Below are positions 23,201 to 34,916 of a DNA stretch of 64,000 nt, piece after piece. A program made the translations under genes and the position numbers. Position 1 is the stretch's first letter, and the number at the start of each line of letters is the position of its first letter. The stretch comes from Panagrolaimus kolymaensis (taxonomy: Eukaryota > Nematoda > Chromadorea > Rhabditida > Panagrolaimidae): the NCBI GenBank assembly GCA_028622995.1, contig JAJQJQ010000024.1:3534001-3598000 (forward strand). Direction: 5' to 3'. Under the pieces are notes generated by a model, which was given only the letters and a program-made list of their open reading frames with translations, did not search any database and had not been told where the DNA came from.

Positions 23201-23923
23201 GGGACTTTTTTACGGTCAAAGAAAAAAACCAAAGTTCAAACTTTTATAGCAATTTGAAAAAATTATTTACAATGAAAACAAACTGGGCAGCAGATGAACG
23301 CAGAAATGATCATTTTTGACATTTGTTTTGCGTCAATTGCATCTTCTTTTTTTTCAATTTGGTGGCAATAAACATAAGTAAGTTTGTTGAGTTTACTATA
23401 GTTGCTTTAAACTTTATGCAAAATTTGCAGCAATATGATTTATCTTTGGGTTTTAGTAGTAAAAATGTAAGCTACCGGAATCCATTGTAAAATAACTTGA
23501 AAAGTAAAAGTTAAAATTTGCGTCCAAAATGCTTCCTTTAAAACCTTCCATCTCTAATAAAAGTACAGAAGAAAAAACATATTTGGTGTCATAAAATTCT
23601 TTTGTAGCAAAACATAACTTTGATGAAAATCAAACGATGAAACAACAACGGAATGAATGCACGAATTGCTAAGGCAAAAACTCTTCAAAAACTTCCATTT
23701 CGAAGCAAAGTGCTCATCCAATGAAAAAAAGCAATCTTACATCAAAAACAATTGTAAACGCTCAAGTTCCAAATCCTTACAAAAAACAACAAGAAAAGAT
23801 ATGAGCACAAATAAGTTTATTCATTCAAATTTTACAATTATTACATACAAAATAAAGACAATACAATCATACAAAATACATATAAAGTAAAGCTAAGAGG
23901 AGTGAGTTCGAGAGAGAATATGT

Positions 23924-25255
23924 TCATATAACCATAGTATCATCGCGTTCTTTTCGGCATAAAACTTGAAATGGATGGACGATAGGACCAACAAAAACAT
24001 GTTCTTTTCCATTGTAAGCTACAGTAGCTCGTTCGTTTCGGACATCGACTTTACCAAGAATTTGTTTGCCATCTTCAACAGTTAAAACGCAAGGTGAAAT
24101 TTCTCCATTATGAAATCCAACATAAACAGGATACCATTCTTTTTCTCCAAATATTGCAACTTCTTTGAATGGCCTCCATGCATAATCAAAGCCACGAACA
24201 AGAGCAGACATTTCAACCAAGATTTGAATGGATCCAACATCACCTTTGTATTCATGATTAAACCATCCAAAATTTGCTGCAATCTAAAACCAAACAAATA
24301 AACATAAAGATAATATCGAGCGAGTAATATCAAAGCAAGTTATAAAACAAATGACAACAAACAAAGAAACAAAGAAACAAACAACTAACTTTGCCATTTT
24401 CATTCCATACACGACCCATAATTGGTTCACCTTGTTGATACCATAATGCAACATATTGATCAGGATTTTGTCCAGGAATAGTATCCAATGTTTGACCAAG
24501 AGCTTTTACCAATGGACGAGAAGGAAATGCATCGCCACATCGAATATCAGCCCATTCATTTATCATTGCTTTAGGTCCATTCTTGGGTGGTTTGATACTA
24601 CAAATTGAACATTCACAAAATGGTGGACTTCCAACGAGATTTCTTACAATAATGTACATTTCATTGACAATATCACCTTTGACCTGTAAAATAACAGCAA
24701 TGTTATTACTAATATCAACGATTTATGGAAAATATTATTACAATTTCAGCTTTACCATCATGTGAGAAACTTGCTTCCAATGTTGTTGTATCAAGACATC
24801 CAATAAGTGAACCACCAGCTCGATCCTTCCAAAATATTGGTATAGCATCACCACATTTAACAAATTGACGTTCATCAGCAGGTTTATCTTCACGTTCTTT
24901 ATATTTGATCCATTCATACCAAAATGCGAGATTGTTGTGATCTCCCTTGTATTGAAGCACTTGAATTTGTCCACCGAGATCTTTTGCGCCGGTTAGTTCT
25001 TTTTGAGAATATGGGAACGAACATTCCACTAATCCACCATTGTTCCATGCCCGTCCTATAAAAAGGTAATGATAAAAAAATAAAAAAGAAGTTAAAATAA
25101 AAAGACATACCAAAGATAGGTTTTCCATGTTTATACCATAATGCAACATACATATTTTGTTCTTTCAGAACCTTGACAGGATTATCTGGAAATGGTGCAC
25201 CAATGGGTTGAAAAGCCCAAATATCTTCTTTTGGTGTTTTTGTTGGAGCAGACAT
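23924..25255 (-). CDS. Protein with DM9/DUF3421-like repeats
   Basis: Four exons on the minus strand: 25255-25111, 25055-24742, 24683-24390 and 24283-23924, giving 370 aa. There is no signal peptide or membrane segment, so it is probably cytosolic. Two repeats each contain a YVALWY(K/Q)(H/Q)G(K/E)P motif followed by G(R)(A/V)WN, at about residues 37-60 and 228-250. The C-terminal part ([36 protein letters not shown]) resembles the DM9 (DUF3421) repeat known from insects and nematodes. DM9 proteins are linked to lectin-like and defence functions in some invertebrates, but a role here is inference. The start at 25255 was chosen because an upstream in-frame Met at 25279 adds only a hydrophobic MIQKFLFI stretch; that longer start cannot be excluded. 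A minus-strand AATAAA is near 23818. Confidence 0.72.
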
Positions 25256-25697
25256 GATGAAGAGAAATTTTTGGATCAAAGAGCGTCGTCGTCGTTGTTG
25301 TTGTCAATCAACCAAGCAAGCAGCAAACTCAAACAAGGAAGTGAAGAAGAAGAAAATGTTTGAATGAAATGAAAAAAATGCTTGGAAGCAAGAAAATGAG
25401 AAAAGTTTGGGGAAAAAATATGAATGAATGGTTGATAAAAAATTTGCATTCTCTTTGGGACATAACAATTTTTGTAAAAAGCTTCTTTAACTTTTTTGTT
25501 GTTGTTGTTTTACTGCCTTTTTTTGAAGCAATAAAAGAGTCTCAAATTTTTTTTGTTTATCTTCTAAAAAACTTTTTCTTAGTTAAAAATTGATTCTAAT
25601 TTTCGATGATGAAACTATAAAAATAAATAATTTATTGCATCTTTTTCCAAATCATTTAAAACAAAAACAAAAAACATTTTTTTTTTGAGAAAAATTA

Positions 25698-26542
25698 TTA
25701 TTGAATTTCTTGTAATTGTTGCTGATTATTATTATTAGCTGCAGCAGCCGCGGCGGAAATGGCAGAAATAGTATCAACTTTATTTTTCATTGAACGATTT
25801 AATACTTCAGTGAAGGATCCACCATTGCAAAGTTCGGTGGAACATACACATAATAAACTTGCTGATTGAGTATGTGGTGGAGCAGGAGGTTCACCACTAC
25901 CACTACGTCGTCGAACACGTTTAGCTCGATTTAATGCAAAATCTGTGGGAGGAGGTTGAAGTTCACTGCCAAACTTAACGTTGTCATTTTTCTGATAAAA
26001 AAAAGGGAAGAATTAGAGTCTTTGATTAATGGAATTTTTTTAGTTAATTATCGTTTGCGTTTTTCGCAGTGGAAAAAGTTTTATACTTACAGTTTCAATA
26101 TTTTGACATAATGCTGAACCAGGAAAGAAAAGCAAATATTGATTGATATATGGGTGTTCCAGCACTGGTACAAAATTTTCGTGTATGTATTTTATCATCA
26201 TGTTTAGATAAATATGTTACCATTGAACAACTTTCAACTCCTATTGGGCATGTTTCTTTCTAAACAAAACAAAAAAAAATTAGTTAGTTAGTGACAATCA
26301 TTTTTCCAAATTGTTTTTTTTTTGTTGTTGTTGCAACTTGCAAGATTTGAGCTAATTTTGCCAGAGGCACAAGTTTGTCGAGTTACAGTAACCTATTTTT
26401 TTTATATATTTTTTCTTACCCTATCAATGCATTCTTTCGAGTCATCTGAATGTTGATCACTATTACAAATAAAGCATTCAAATGAAAAGGTTAATAAGGG
26501 CAGAAAAATTAGAGATAAAAATATAATTAACACGGGCTTCAT
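25698..26542 (-). CDS. Ly6/uPAR-like secreted protein
   Basis: Proposed exons on the minus strand: 26542-26420, 26259-26166, 26113-26091 and 25991-25698, giving 177 aa. The signal peptide (MKPVLIIFLSLIFLPLLTF) is followed by FECFICN, the classic Ly6 opening C-x2-C. Further cysteines follow (KECID, ETCPIG, ESCSM, KFC, LCQN), and CVCSTELCN closes the three-finger pattern with the C-terminal Cys-Asn. After the fold comes a low-complexity Ala/Asn/Gln tail instead of a GPI signal, so it may be secreted. The third exon (23 nt) and the weak donor of intron 2 (A|GTGCTG) were chosen because they keep frame and place cysteines as expected; other joins are possible. Extracellular receptor-modulating roles are typical of the family, but none is demonstrated here. 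Confidence 0.6.
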
Positions 26543-28389
26543 TTTTGTTGTTTTAATCAAAAAAATTTAATTGACTGCTATTCTGAAACAAAAGTTGGGG
26601 AGATTAGACGATTCAAAATTACACAAAAAATTGAGAAATTTTTTTTACACGTTTACAATTATTTAAAAATAATATTTTTGGTAATTCTTAAATTAAGCAT
26701 AAACGAAAATACGAATAATTAAAAAAGTGAAATGGATACTGTAGCGATTGAGGATTGAAGCTCCAATCAAATAAATTTGGTGTTTTTTGGAGCCGATGAA
26801 CTAAGAAAATGTTAATACCGATAATTACCTACTCGATGGACAATTTTAACGGTGACAATTAAACTATCAAAAAGGAACGTGAGATTTAAAACATTAAAAA
26901 ATAATAACAATAAAAAGTTTAAAAAAAAACGACATTCTTAAAGTTTAAATTTAGTCAGCCGAAAAGAAAAAACAAAGACACTCAAAAAAGGGAAGTAATA
27001 CTTTATTAATCAATCAATCATTTAATTTTTTGTTTTGTTTCAATAAATGACTTAACTGACCAGCAGCGCATTTTCAACATCGAAAAAACAAAACAAAAAA
27101 ACTGAAGGATGTTCGATTTCAAAAACTTCTAAATTGGTCATTCGAATACAAACTTTAAATAGCAAAAAATATAAACAATCCGACGACAATGCTTGACTCC
27201 ATCCGACTAAAAAAAAGGTTGAGTTTTCCGAAAAAAATAAAAAATAAAAAGTGACTATTAAATTTTCTAACGATTTTTTTTATATTTATCTAAAACGCCC
27301 ATGACGCGTTTAATGTCTTAAAAAACTTCATTATTCGGGAGCAAAAAAAGATGAATGAAAAAATGGATGAAAGGTGTGAAAAATAATCCCATTAAAAAGA
27401 GGCCAAGGAAAAAAATACAATTCAGAATTTAAAAGTCTTTCTTTGTTGGTGGTTGCTGAATTTTATGGGTTGAATGGAGAAATTAATAGGATAGTCAATC
27501 GTAAGATGATGATGGCATTAAAAAACCGATTAAGAATTCTTTTGATTTCAATCTCTCCGTTTTTTTTCTATAGCGCGTGAGTAATTTTTTTTTCTAAATT
27601 TGAACGAAATCATTCAAGAAAAGGAAAAGAAAAATATTGAGATCGAAGTGACCGAACATTTTTTTATGGAAGCGTCTTCAAGAAATTGATGACTTTATTT
27701 CTCAATTTCGGGTTATAAAAATGAAAAAACGGAAAATAAATAAAATTGTTTACGGAAAAGAAAAGGTATATTTTTTGTTTCATCGAAGAAAAAAAAATCT
27801 CACAAAAGTTTTATTAATGTCGTTCTCTCGAGAAATTAACAAAATGAAACAAGGATGTGTATTTTTTATTTGGTTAAAAAGATATAAAACCCACGCACCC
27901 ACGCATCAAAAACTTGGAATTGTCTTATTCTTTATCCGTCGTTAAACACATTGGTTTTTGAAAAATGAAAAAAAAATGCAAGAAAAACAAAGCAAAAAAA
28001 TCTTTGATAATTAGGTTAAAAAATACCTTGCATAGTTAATTCCTTTTCCTATTACTCAAAGCAGCTATTGATAATGTAAACCCAATAAAGCCACAGATTT
28101 TTATGATATGCATCGAAAAGAAACCCAAAAAAAGTTTTTTCTTAGAAAATTATTTCTTTGCTTTTTTTTTTTAATTTTAAAAACCTTCACTTTCTTGTAA
28201 CGAAATACACCAAACACGCAGCAAAAATGGACATTACAATAGCTTTCGTAAAAGTTATAAATTTGCGGAATTTTTCATTCTTGTTATTTCCTCAATCTTC
28301 TATGAACACTTTGTTAGAATTTATCAACAACTGCTGCTACTGAATATAATTTTGTTTGGTAAAAACTTTTGTACAACCACTACAGCACC
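26543..28389. other. Intergenic region
   Basis: 1.85 kb AT-rich divergent promoter region between the Ly6-like gene (minus) and the J-less DnaJ gene (plus). I searched it by eye for an upstream exon coding a J domain (HPD motif) and found none. A 74-codon Lys-rich ORF at 27721-27945 looks like chance. Confidence 0.5.
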
Positions 28390-29540
28390 ATGGAGCATCT
28401 CTATGATTTACTGAATGATAGTGGAATAAGTGATGATGACGAAGAATGTTGCTTTGCTGATGGTCGTCATCATACTCATCAGCATCGTCGAAAAGTTCCT
28501 CCAGTTGTTCATCCATTGAAAGTTACCTTGGCTGATTTATACAAAGGAAAAACTATCAATTTCAAGATCACACGAAACATCCTTTGTAAACCATGCAAGG
28601 GGTAAGTTTATTATTAATAATTTTATGTTTAGTAATACCGTGTCTTTATTTCAGAACTGGTGGAAAACGTGGAAAATCATCCAAATGTGGCGCATGCAAT
28701 GGATTAGGCAAAAAAGTGGCGTTTCGTATGGTCGGTCCTAGAATGGTTCCACAATCTATGGATGAATGCTCTAAATGTCATGGTAGTGGCTCACATTTAG
28801 CACATAAGAACAAGTGCAAAACTTGTAATGGAAATCCAACATCTCTTGATGAAAAGATGATTCAAATCAACGTTACTCCTGGAATGGAAAATGGCCATCA
28901 AATTACTCTTGCTGAACAAGGCGACGAAAAACCTGGAATTGAAGCTGGTGATATTATCTTTGTTATCCTATGCGAACCTCATGAAATGTTTACCCGAAGA
29001 GGCGATGACTTGATCTGCTCAAAGGAAATTACTATGGCTGAAGCTCTTTGTGGTCATACTCTTGTTATCGAACAACTTGATGGACGAAAATTGGCTGTTG
29101 AAACACAATCTGGAAATTGTATTGGATCTGGTGAAATTCGATGTATTAATGGTGAAGGTATGCCACTTATTAAGACGACTATTCATAAGAAGAAGAAGAA
29201 CAAGAATCAACATACTGGTCCTCCTGTACATGGTAATTTATACATTCTTTACAAAGTTGCTTTTCCAAAGAAGCATTTTCTTGTCAATGAAGAACTTTAC
29301 AAAGTTTGTTTACTTTTTCCTTTATTTCATATTTTATCTTTTCATTTGTTTCAGCAATTAGCTGATGCATTACCACGAAAGCGTGAAACCAAACCTTTGG
29401 GCGAAGAAGAAACTCTCGATGATTATGATGAAAGCCGATATCAAGAAAATGAACGCCGTCGTAAAGCTTTTGACGTTGATAAGGATGATGAAGAAAAAAT
29501 GGGTTATGCTGATCGTGGATATGGATGTGCTCCACAATAA
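28390..29540 (+). CDS. DnaJ type-I (DNAJA) protein lacking the J domain
   Basis: Exons 28390-28601, 28655-29303 and 29355-29540 give 348 aa. The family's zinc-finger region has four CxxCxGxG-type repeats: CKPCKGTG, CGACNGLG, CSKCHGSG and a weaker CKTCNGNP. The substrate-binding beta domains follow (FTRRGDDLICS, ALCGHTLVIEQLDGR, NGEGMP) and the tail holds the family's polar C-terminus. The first 50 residues are acidic and His-rich (ISDDDEECC, HHTHQHRRK) and no J domain or HPD motif is present. Canonical DNAJA proteins are about 400 aa and begin with the J domain that stimulates Hsp70. The protein could therefore bind clients but not activate Hsp70 by itself. The start codon follows CCACTACAG, a possible splice-leader acceptor, which argues that the short form is the genuine transcript. 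Confidence 0.85.
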
Positions 29541-30882
29541 TTTTCTTTATCTGTTTTGTAATTTTTGAATTGTTTATATGCTTTTGTTTGTTTTCTTTTT
29601 TTGTTGTTTGTCCAACTTTTTATCATGTTGAAAATAAAGATTTTCTTGTATATTTTGGCTTTCACTTTTTGGTCATGTCAGCTATTTGCCTTTTTTACAC
29701 AGTTTTGTAGCCAACCAACACCATGGAAGCCATATGAAAGGAGCATTACCTTTACTCTCTCATTCACTTACTTTCCTAAAATAGGTTTTCTGTTTATTAA
29801 ATCTCTCATTGCTTTTTTGTGCAAAAAAAAAAATAAGCACACGCAACAAAGAAAGAAAAAAGGATGAAAAAGTGATGCTGGTCTTTGGCATAACACTTTC
29901 AGTTTATTTTTTTACTTCTGCAGCAATTTAGTTGCTGTTGTTGGTTGCTTTAATCTTGAAAAAATAAACACACGCAAAGTTTTTTTTCTTCGAAAATCAA
30001 TACTAATACTTTTAAACAAAATAAAATTCCCTCTCTCCCTCTCTTTCTCTGCTGCTATGTATTTTTTGCGCAACAATACTACCAACGAAAAAAAGATCAA
30101 CTAACTTTTTAATGTTTATTTCTGTTTTGATTTTTCTGTTGACCTTCCTGTTTTTCATTCAGTCAATCAAGTGTTGGGAGAGGAAAAGAAAGGACTCACG
30201 TTGGTTGTATTTGCTTTCATTCAATCAAGGAAGGATGAAAAACTAAATTTTAAAAAAATGCTCCAAGATTGGTTTTAATTTTTCGAGAAAAGAAATGAGA
30301 AAGCACAAAGATTGAGTGAGAGTTTAGAACGAGTAAAAATATTTTGAATCATAAAGCTCGAAATGAACATATAACAATTGGTTGGATGGCTTGTTGCAGT
30401 ATTTGCATGTTATAGTTTCATCTTCGCTGTAGAAGGTAATTAGTCAATCCTATTTGCTAATTAAGATTCCCCTGAGCTTGTGTCAATGCTGAACACCCAA
30501 CTTTTCGAATTTGATAACGAATACTAACAGCACAAAGGAAGAAATGTATTTCTAATTTTTCTTCTTTCAATCGGTGAATGCAACAAGAATCGTTTATTTG
30601 GCGGCTTTTTGTTTTCTCCATTAACATTAACTCGTGATAAACTAAGTAGTGCAGTTTGTAGAATTAATGATTGCATGCAAGCTTTCTCTGTTTGATGGAG
30701 ATTATTCCTTTTCCAATCCTTCTTTTTCTTGTTCCCCCAAAAAACTATCTCTAAAAAACAAAGCAACATAATTCAAGGAAGGCTTTAAACATCAACAACA
30801 ATGAAACCATCAAAAACATAAAACTTTATTAACCTTTCAAATAGAAAATACACATACAATATACACATGTAAATAACAAAGA
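29541..30882. other. Intergenic region
   Basis: Convergent 3' region. The DnaJ poly(A) signal (AATAAAG) is at about 29634, and a minus-strand AATAAA for the next gene lies near 30826. Pyrimidine tracts and a CTCTCCCTCTCTTTCTCT run occur near 30030-30050. No gene seen. Confidence 0.45.
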
Positions 30883-31324
30883 TTATTGTCTTTGTTTTGG
30901 TGGAAAAGCAGCTTCAGTTTTAATATTATAAAGAGAATCGCCACGTGGATCATTTTCAGTAACAAATTGAACTTTTGGCGGAGGTGGTGGCACTTTCTGT
31001 TGTTGTTGACCATTAGGATTTTGATTTTGAGTTTGATTGCTATTCTTGTTGTTGTTATTTGCAGCAGCTTTAGATGTTACACTTTCGGATACTCCTGAAC
31101 TTGGTAATGGCGCAGTTTGAACTTGTCGAGTTGCTTCTGGTGCTTGTTGTTGTTGTGGTTTCGCGACTGTTTTCTAAAAAAGAGACATCATTTTTACAAT
31201 AAAGTTACAAAAGCAAACAATGAAGGTAAGAATGAAAAAAACGTACACCTCGTTTCAAACATAAACAAACAAGCCATGAAATAAATAATGAGATCATTAA
31301 ATGATATATTAGAAGCAAGTCCAT
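30883..31324 (-). CDS. Small signal-anchored protein with Gln/Pro-rich tail
   Basis: Exons 31324-31247 and 31173-30883 on the minus strand give 122 aa. The N-terminus is one hydrophobic helix (YHLMISLFISWLVCLCL) followed by KRG, so the protein is probably anchored by a signal-anchor with the rest cytosolic. The tail is low complexity (Gln, Asn, Pro) and ends with a more specific-looking segment, VQFVTENDPRGDSLYNIK. An upstream in-frame Met at 31414 would add about 30 residues. No family is recognised. The donor GGT|GTACGT and acceptor TTTTTTAG close the frame. Confidence 0.6.
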
Positions 31325-32543
31325 TGTTCTTGTGGAAGATGAAAAGTATGAAGAATTCTTCGTCGTCGTCGTCGAACGTTGATTATGATTGAATGGCAGC
31401 GGCAGAAACAGCACAGAAGTTGAGATGAAAGGTTCGTGAAAATGATGACAGCAAAAACGTTGAATGATTTGAAAGCTTCATCTGAAAAAATAAAAATGTA
31501 TAAAAAGTTTATGCAAATTAATGAAATCAACAAACCGTTGGAAGATTGATAGATAAAAAAAAGTTTCGACGAAAGCAAAAAATGAAATGATGAAAAAAAT
31601 TTTAGCCGTCGATTTGAAACTGTTTTCTTCTTCTTTCGCTGTGTGATTTAACAATGCTTTGAATAAGCTAAACCTCAACCAAACAAATTACTTTTTTATG
31701 GGCTTTTTTTTGCTTACAAAATAAAGTAAATGGAAAAAAGTATGAATGTTGCAAAATAAAGTTTTTATATTTTACAAAAAATTTTTATTATCGCTTGCTA
31801 CCTTCCCCAATTACCAACTACTGCTAATTTTACTTTTCGGAAAGCTTGAAATTGATCTTTCATGAATTTTTCTCTTTTGGTGGCAATGAAAAAAAAAGAA
31901 AGAAGAAGTCATAATCAAACTCAATTTTAATAAAACGCTGAATATATTTTTTGTCATACAGCTGCAGCTGTAATAACAATTCATGACTCAAAAAAAGAAA
32001 AAGAAAATAAGGACGTAGTGAGTAAGAAAGAGGAGCAACAATATTTGGTTTATTATTAGATTAATTTAAAACCGAAAAAGAGTTGTCTTTTTTCTTTTTT
32101 GTTGATTATTCAATTTTATGCTTTTAGCCTTTAACGTTGCTTGTTTGCGTTTTGCTTTGTTTTGGTTTAAAAAAAATGAGCATATGGACTTTTTTTCCGC
32201 TGCTTTATTTTAGAAAAAAGCTCTGCATAATCCACATATGGTATAAACATGCATAAACATATAATAATTATTACCTTTGCTCTTATTTTAACCTTTATTA
32301 TTTATTTGTTTTATTGCTGTTGCTCGTTTTTCTTCTTTTCCGTCATCATCAACAGAAGAAAAAAAGGGACTATCCTTTACAAATCCGCTTTTCTTTTTCT
32401 GCAGTTTTTGTTATTGAAGGAAAGATTACCTTTTGGACTTTTCAAAAAAACAAAAAAACTAACTAACAAACTTTTTATTGACCCATGTTTACGCTTACTT
32501 ACTTTTTTATTTTTTGCGCAGGAAAGAAAAAGAGAAGAAAGAG
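31325..32543. other. Intergenic region
   Basis: Upstream of the small membrane protein and left of the hAT-type MITE. AT-rich, without coding signal. Confidence 0.4.
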
Positions 32544-32551
32544 ATCCCGAA
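32544..32551 (+). repeat. Target-site duplication, left copy (8 bp)
   Basis: ATCCCGAA, repeated exactly at 32990-32997, flanks the terminal inverted repeats. Confidence 0.88.
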
Positions 32552-32989
32552 TAGTGTTAAATTCCCGATCCGACCGACAAAAAAGTCGGGAAATTCAAAA
32601 AAAGTCGGGATTGAAATTGCTCTCGGTCGGAAAAGTCGGGAAAAAGTCGGGATAAAAATTTTTGTCGGTCGGGAATTCGGGGATCGAAATGTAGGGTATG
32701 GTGTTGGAATTTTTTTAATTAAATTAATTATAAGAATTTAAATATATAAAAATGAGCTATTAAATGTAAATAAAATGTAAATAAAGAGTTTTTGGTTAAA
32801 ATAAAGGTGAAAATGAATGATTTTTAAAATTAATATTATTATTTTTTATTTGTCGGGATAAAAAATGAGTCGGTCGGGAAAGTCGGGAAAATGTCGGGAT
32901 AGAAATTATCGTCGGTCGGGAAGTCGGTCGGGAAAAAGTCGGTCGGGAAGTCGGGAATTCCCGACTTTTCGGTCGGGAATTTAACACTA
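32552..32989. mobile_element. hAT-type MITE with subterminal GTCGGGA repeats
   Basis: 438 bp bounded by a perfect 17-bp inverted repeat, TAGTGTTAAATTCCCGA, with an 8-bp TSD (ATCCCGAA). TIRs of the form Y-A-R-N-G with 8-bp duplications are the hAT hallmark. Inside, the motif GTCGGGA recurs many times in the same orientation, in two arrays of about 120-140 bp at either end with a similar order of GGTCGG and GTCGGGA units. This resembles transposase-binding subterminal repeats. The AT-rich core has no ORF of note. The target sequence itself (ATCCCGA) resembles the element's own motif, which may reflect self-targeting or coincidence. The direction is arbitrary. Confidence 0.9.
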
Positions 32990-32997
32990 ATCCCGAA
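32990..32997 (+). repeat. Target-site duplication, right copy (8 bp)
   Basis: ATCCCGAA, identical to 32544-32551, directly after the right TIR. Confidence 0.88.
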
Positions 32998-33494
32998 CAC
33001 TTTTTTTTAAAATTTGAAGCACACGAGAAATGTGTGTTTTACGTGAGGCAATAAATAAATTTTTTGATGACAGCCGAACCCTATTTCTTTGTTTCTTCAC
33101 AACAACTTTGATGTTTATGTATGCGTGTGCGTTCTTCACTCACTCACACTCGCTATTTTTTTTATTAAAAAAACCTTTGATGAAAGAGAACCTAAGCAAC
33201 AACAAGCAGCAAGGAAGCAAGCATGCAAGAGACACATTAAAAAAAGAGAGACTTTGTTGTTGTTGGTCTATGTAGAAAGAGATCAGCATTAATAAAGGCG
33301 GAGTTTTATTAAAGAGCAAAAGCTTTTTTGTTGTTGAACTCTGAAGAAAAAATGGAAAATGGCATTATTGAGAAGAGTATAAAAGCATAAATTTAAAAAA
33401 GTTTAAATTACCAGTTTTTTATTTTTTGCTTCAAATTATTTTGGAAGAAAAAATTATTTGCAGCAGCAGCCGAAAGAAAGAAGAACGAATAATT

Positions 33495-34916
33495 ATGAAT
33501 TATTATAATCCGTTTGATAGCTTTGGACTTGATCAACAACGACGACGACGCCATGGTGGACATGGAGGTGGAGGAGGACATGGATGGCCATCTCATCATA
33601 GCGGCGGCGGACATGGACACGGTGGATGGCCACCACATCATTTTGGACCTGATGGTGGTCGAGGACGTCATCATGGACATGGACATGGAGGTGGTGGAGG
33701 AGATTGTCGTCCACCATTTGGACCTTTTGGACCTCATCATCATGGTGGTCGAGGAGGAGGTTTTGGCCCACATGGACGTGGTGGACATGGAGGATTTGGA
33801 ACTCATCATCACCAACATCCTTGGGGTTTTGGTCCATTTGGACCACATGCTCGACAACAACAACAACCATGGGGACCTCAGCAACAACAACAAAAAGCTG
33901 CTGAAGATGAAGAAGATTATAGCAGCAGTGATTCAGAAAATGAAAATGAACCTGAAAAAAAGAAAAATCCCATCAAAGTCGAAAATGGTAGTTCAAGTGA
34001 TAGCTCAGACTCAAGCAGCAGCTCTGACTCCGATTCTGATTCAGATGATGAAAATGAATTAGAATGCCATGGAAAAGGTGGACGTCATGGTCGTCATGGT
34101 GGAGGAAAAGGACGTCACGGGCGTCATGGTGGCAAAGGCGGTCATTGCTGCCCTCATCATCGTGGACATCATGGTGGTCATGGACATGGCGGACACGGAG
34201 GCCATGGACATGGAGGCCATGGTGGACATGGTCACGGAGGACGTGGACATGGAGGACATGGCCACGGCGGTCATGGTGGACATGGTCATGGAGGCCACGG
34301 TCATGGAGGACATGGACATGGTGGACATTGCTGGCCTCCACATGGTGGTGGACATCATCATCATCATGGTGGACGAGGACCATGGGAAGCAGCAGCAGCT
34401 GAATCAGATCGAGATGAATCTCTTCTAATTGAAGATGCATCTGCATTTGGATCAGATTATCAAGTAATCCAAAATGAAAATAATATGGTCAATGGAATGG
34501 ATAACCTCCAAATTGGCAACAATGATAATATTCCCGCTGAAGTAAGTTAAATTTTTCCTAATTATTAAAGCTTTAACAAATCTTCCAATTTTCAGGAAAC
34601 ACCATCCAAAAAGAAAAAATGCTTCAAAGTTGCCCTTAATGCTGATGGTTTCAAAGCCAAAGAAATTCGCATTCGTCGCCATCAAAATCAACTCCTCGTT
34701 GAAGGCAAACAAAATGCTAAAACTTACCTCGGAAGTTTCCAACGCTCATTCTCATACACCATTAACATTCCATCCGGCATTAATCCAAAGAAAATTAAAA
34801 CCAAACTTGGCCCTGATGGAGTTCTTCGAATCAAAGCTAAAAAATCCAAACGTGTTGCTGAAAATGGTGGCGGTAGTGGGAATGATGAAATTGAAGTTAT
34901 TCCAGTTAAGGAATGA
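33495..34916 (+). CDS. Gly/His-rich low-complexity protein fused to an alpha-crystallin (sHSP) domain
   Basis: Exons 33495-34541 and 34596-34916 give 455 aa. Residues 20-133 are Gly/His/Pro-rich, 134-187 are acidic with long Ser/Asp runs suited to casein kinase 2, and 190-297 are a second Gly/His array (GHGGHG repeats). Exon 2 carries an alpha-crystallin domain at about 359-431 (NADGF, QLLVEGKQ, FSYTINIPSGINP, GPDGVLRIKA) and ends with VIPV, the I-x-V motif that docks sHSP subunits. Known small heat-shock proteins are 15-25 kDa with a short N-terminal arm, so an arm of about 350 residues is exceptional. The His arrays could bind Zn, Cu or Ni, and the disordered arm could drive condensation; both are inference. 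The intron falls between the two modules, so exon shuffling is plausible. The ORF is open upstream to Met 33426, but the later Met has the better protein start. Confidence 0.85.

Noticed and set aside
27721..27945. 74-codon plus-strand ORF upstream of the DnaJ gene, tested as a possible J-domain exon
   Set aside because: Lys-rich, no HPD motif or J-domain helices, no fitting splice donor.
33594..34370. Repeated Gly/His units considered as a tandem satellite or CRISPR-like array
   Set aside because: Units are irregular, encode a continuous open frame and lie in a spliced gene; no spacer structure.
33408..34446. Long antisense and alternative-frame ORFs over the Gly/His-rich gene
   Set aside because: They are shadows of the GGN-CAY repeats (Met/Ser/Thr or His/Val-rich); the sense frame continues by splicing into an alpha-crystallin domain.
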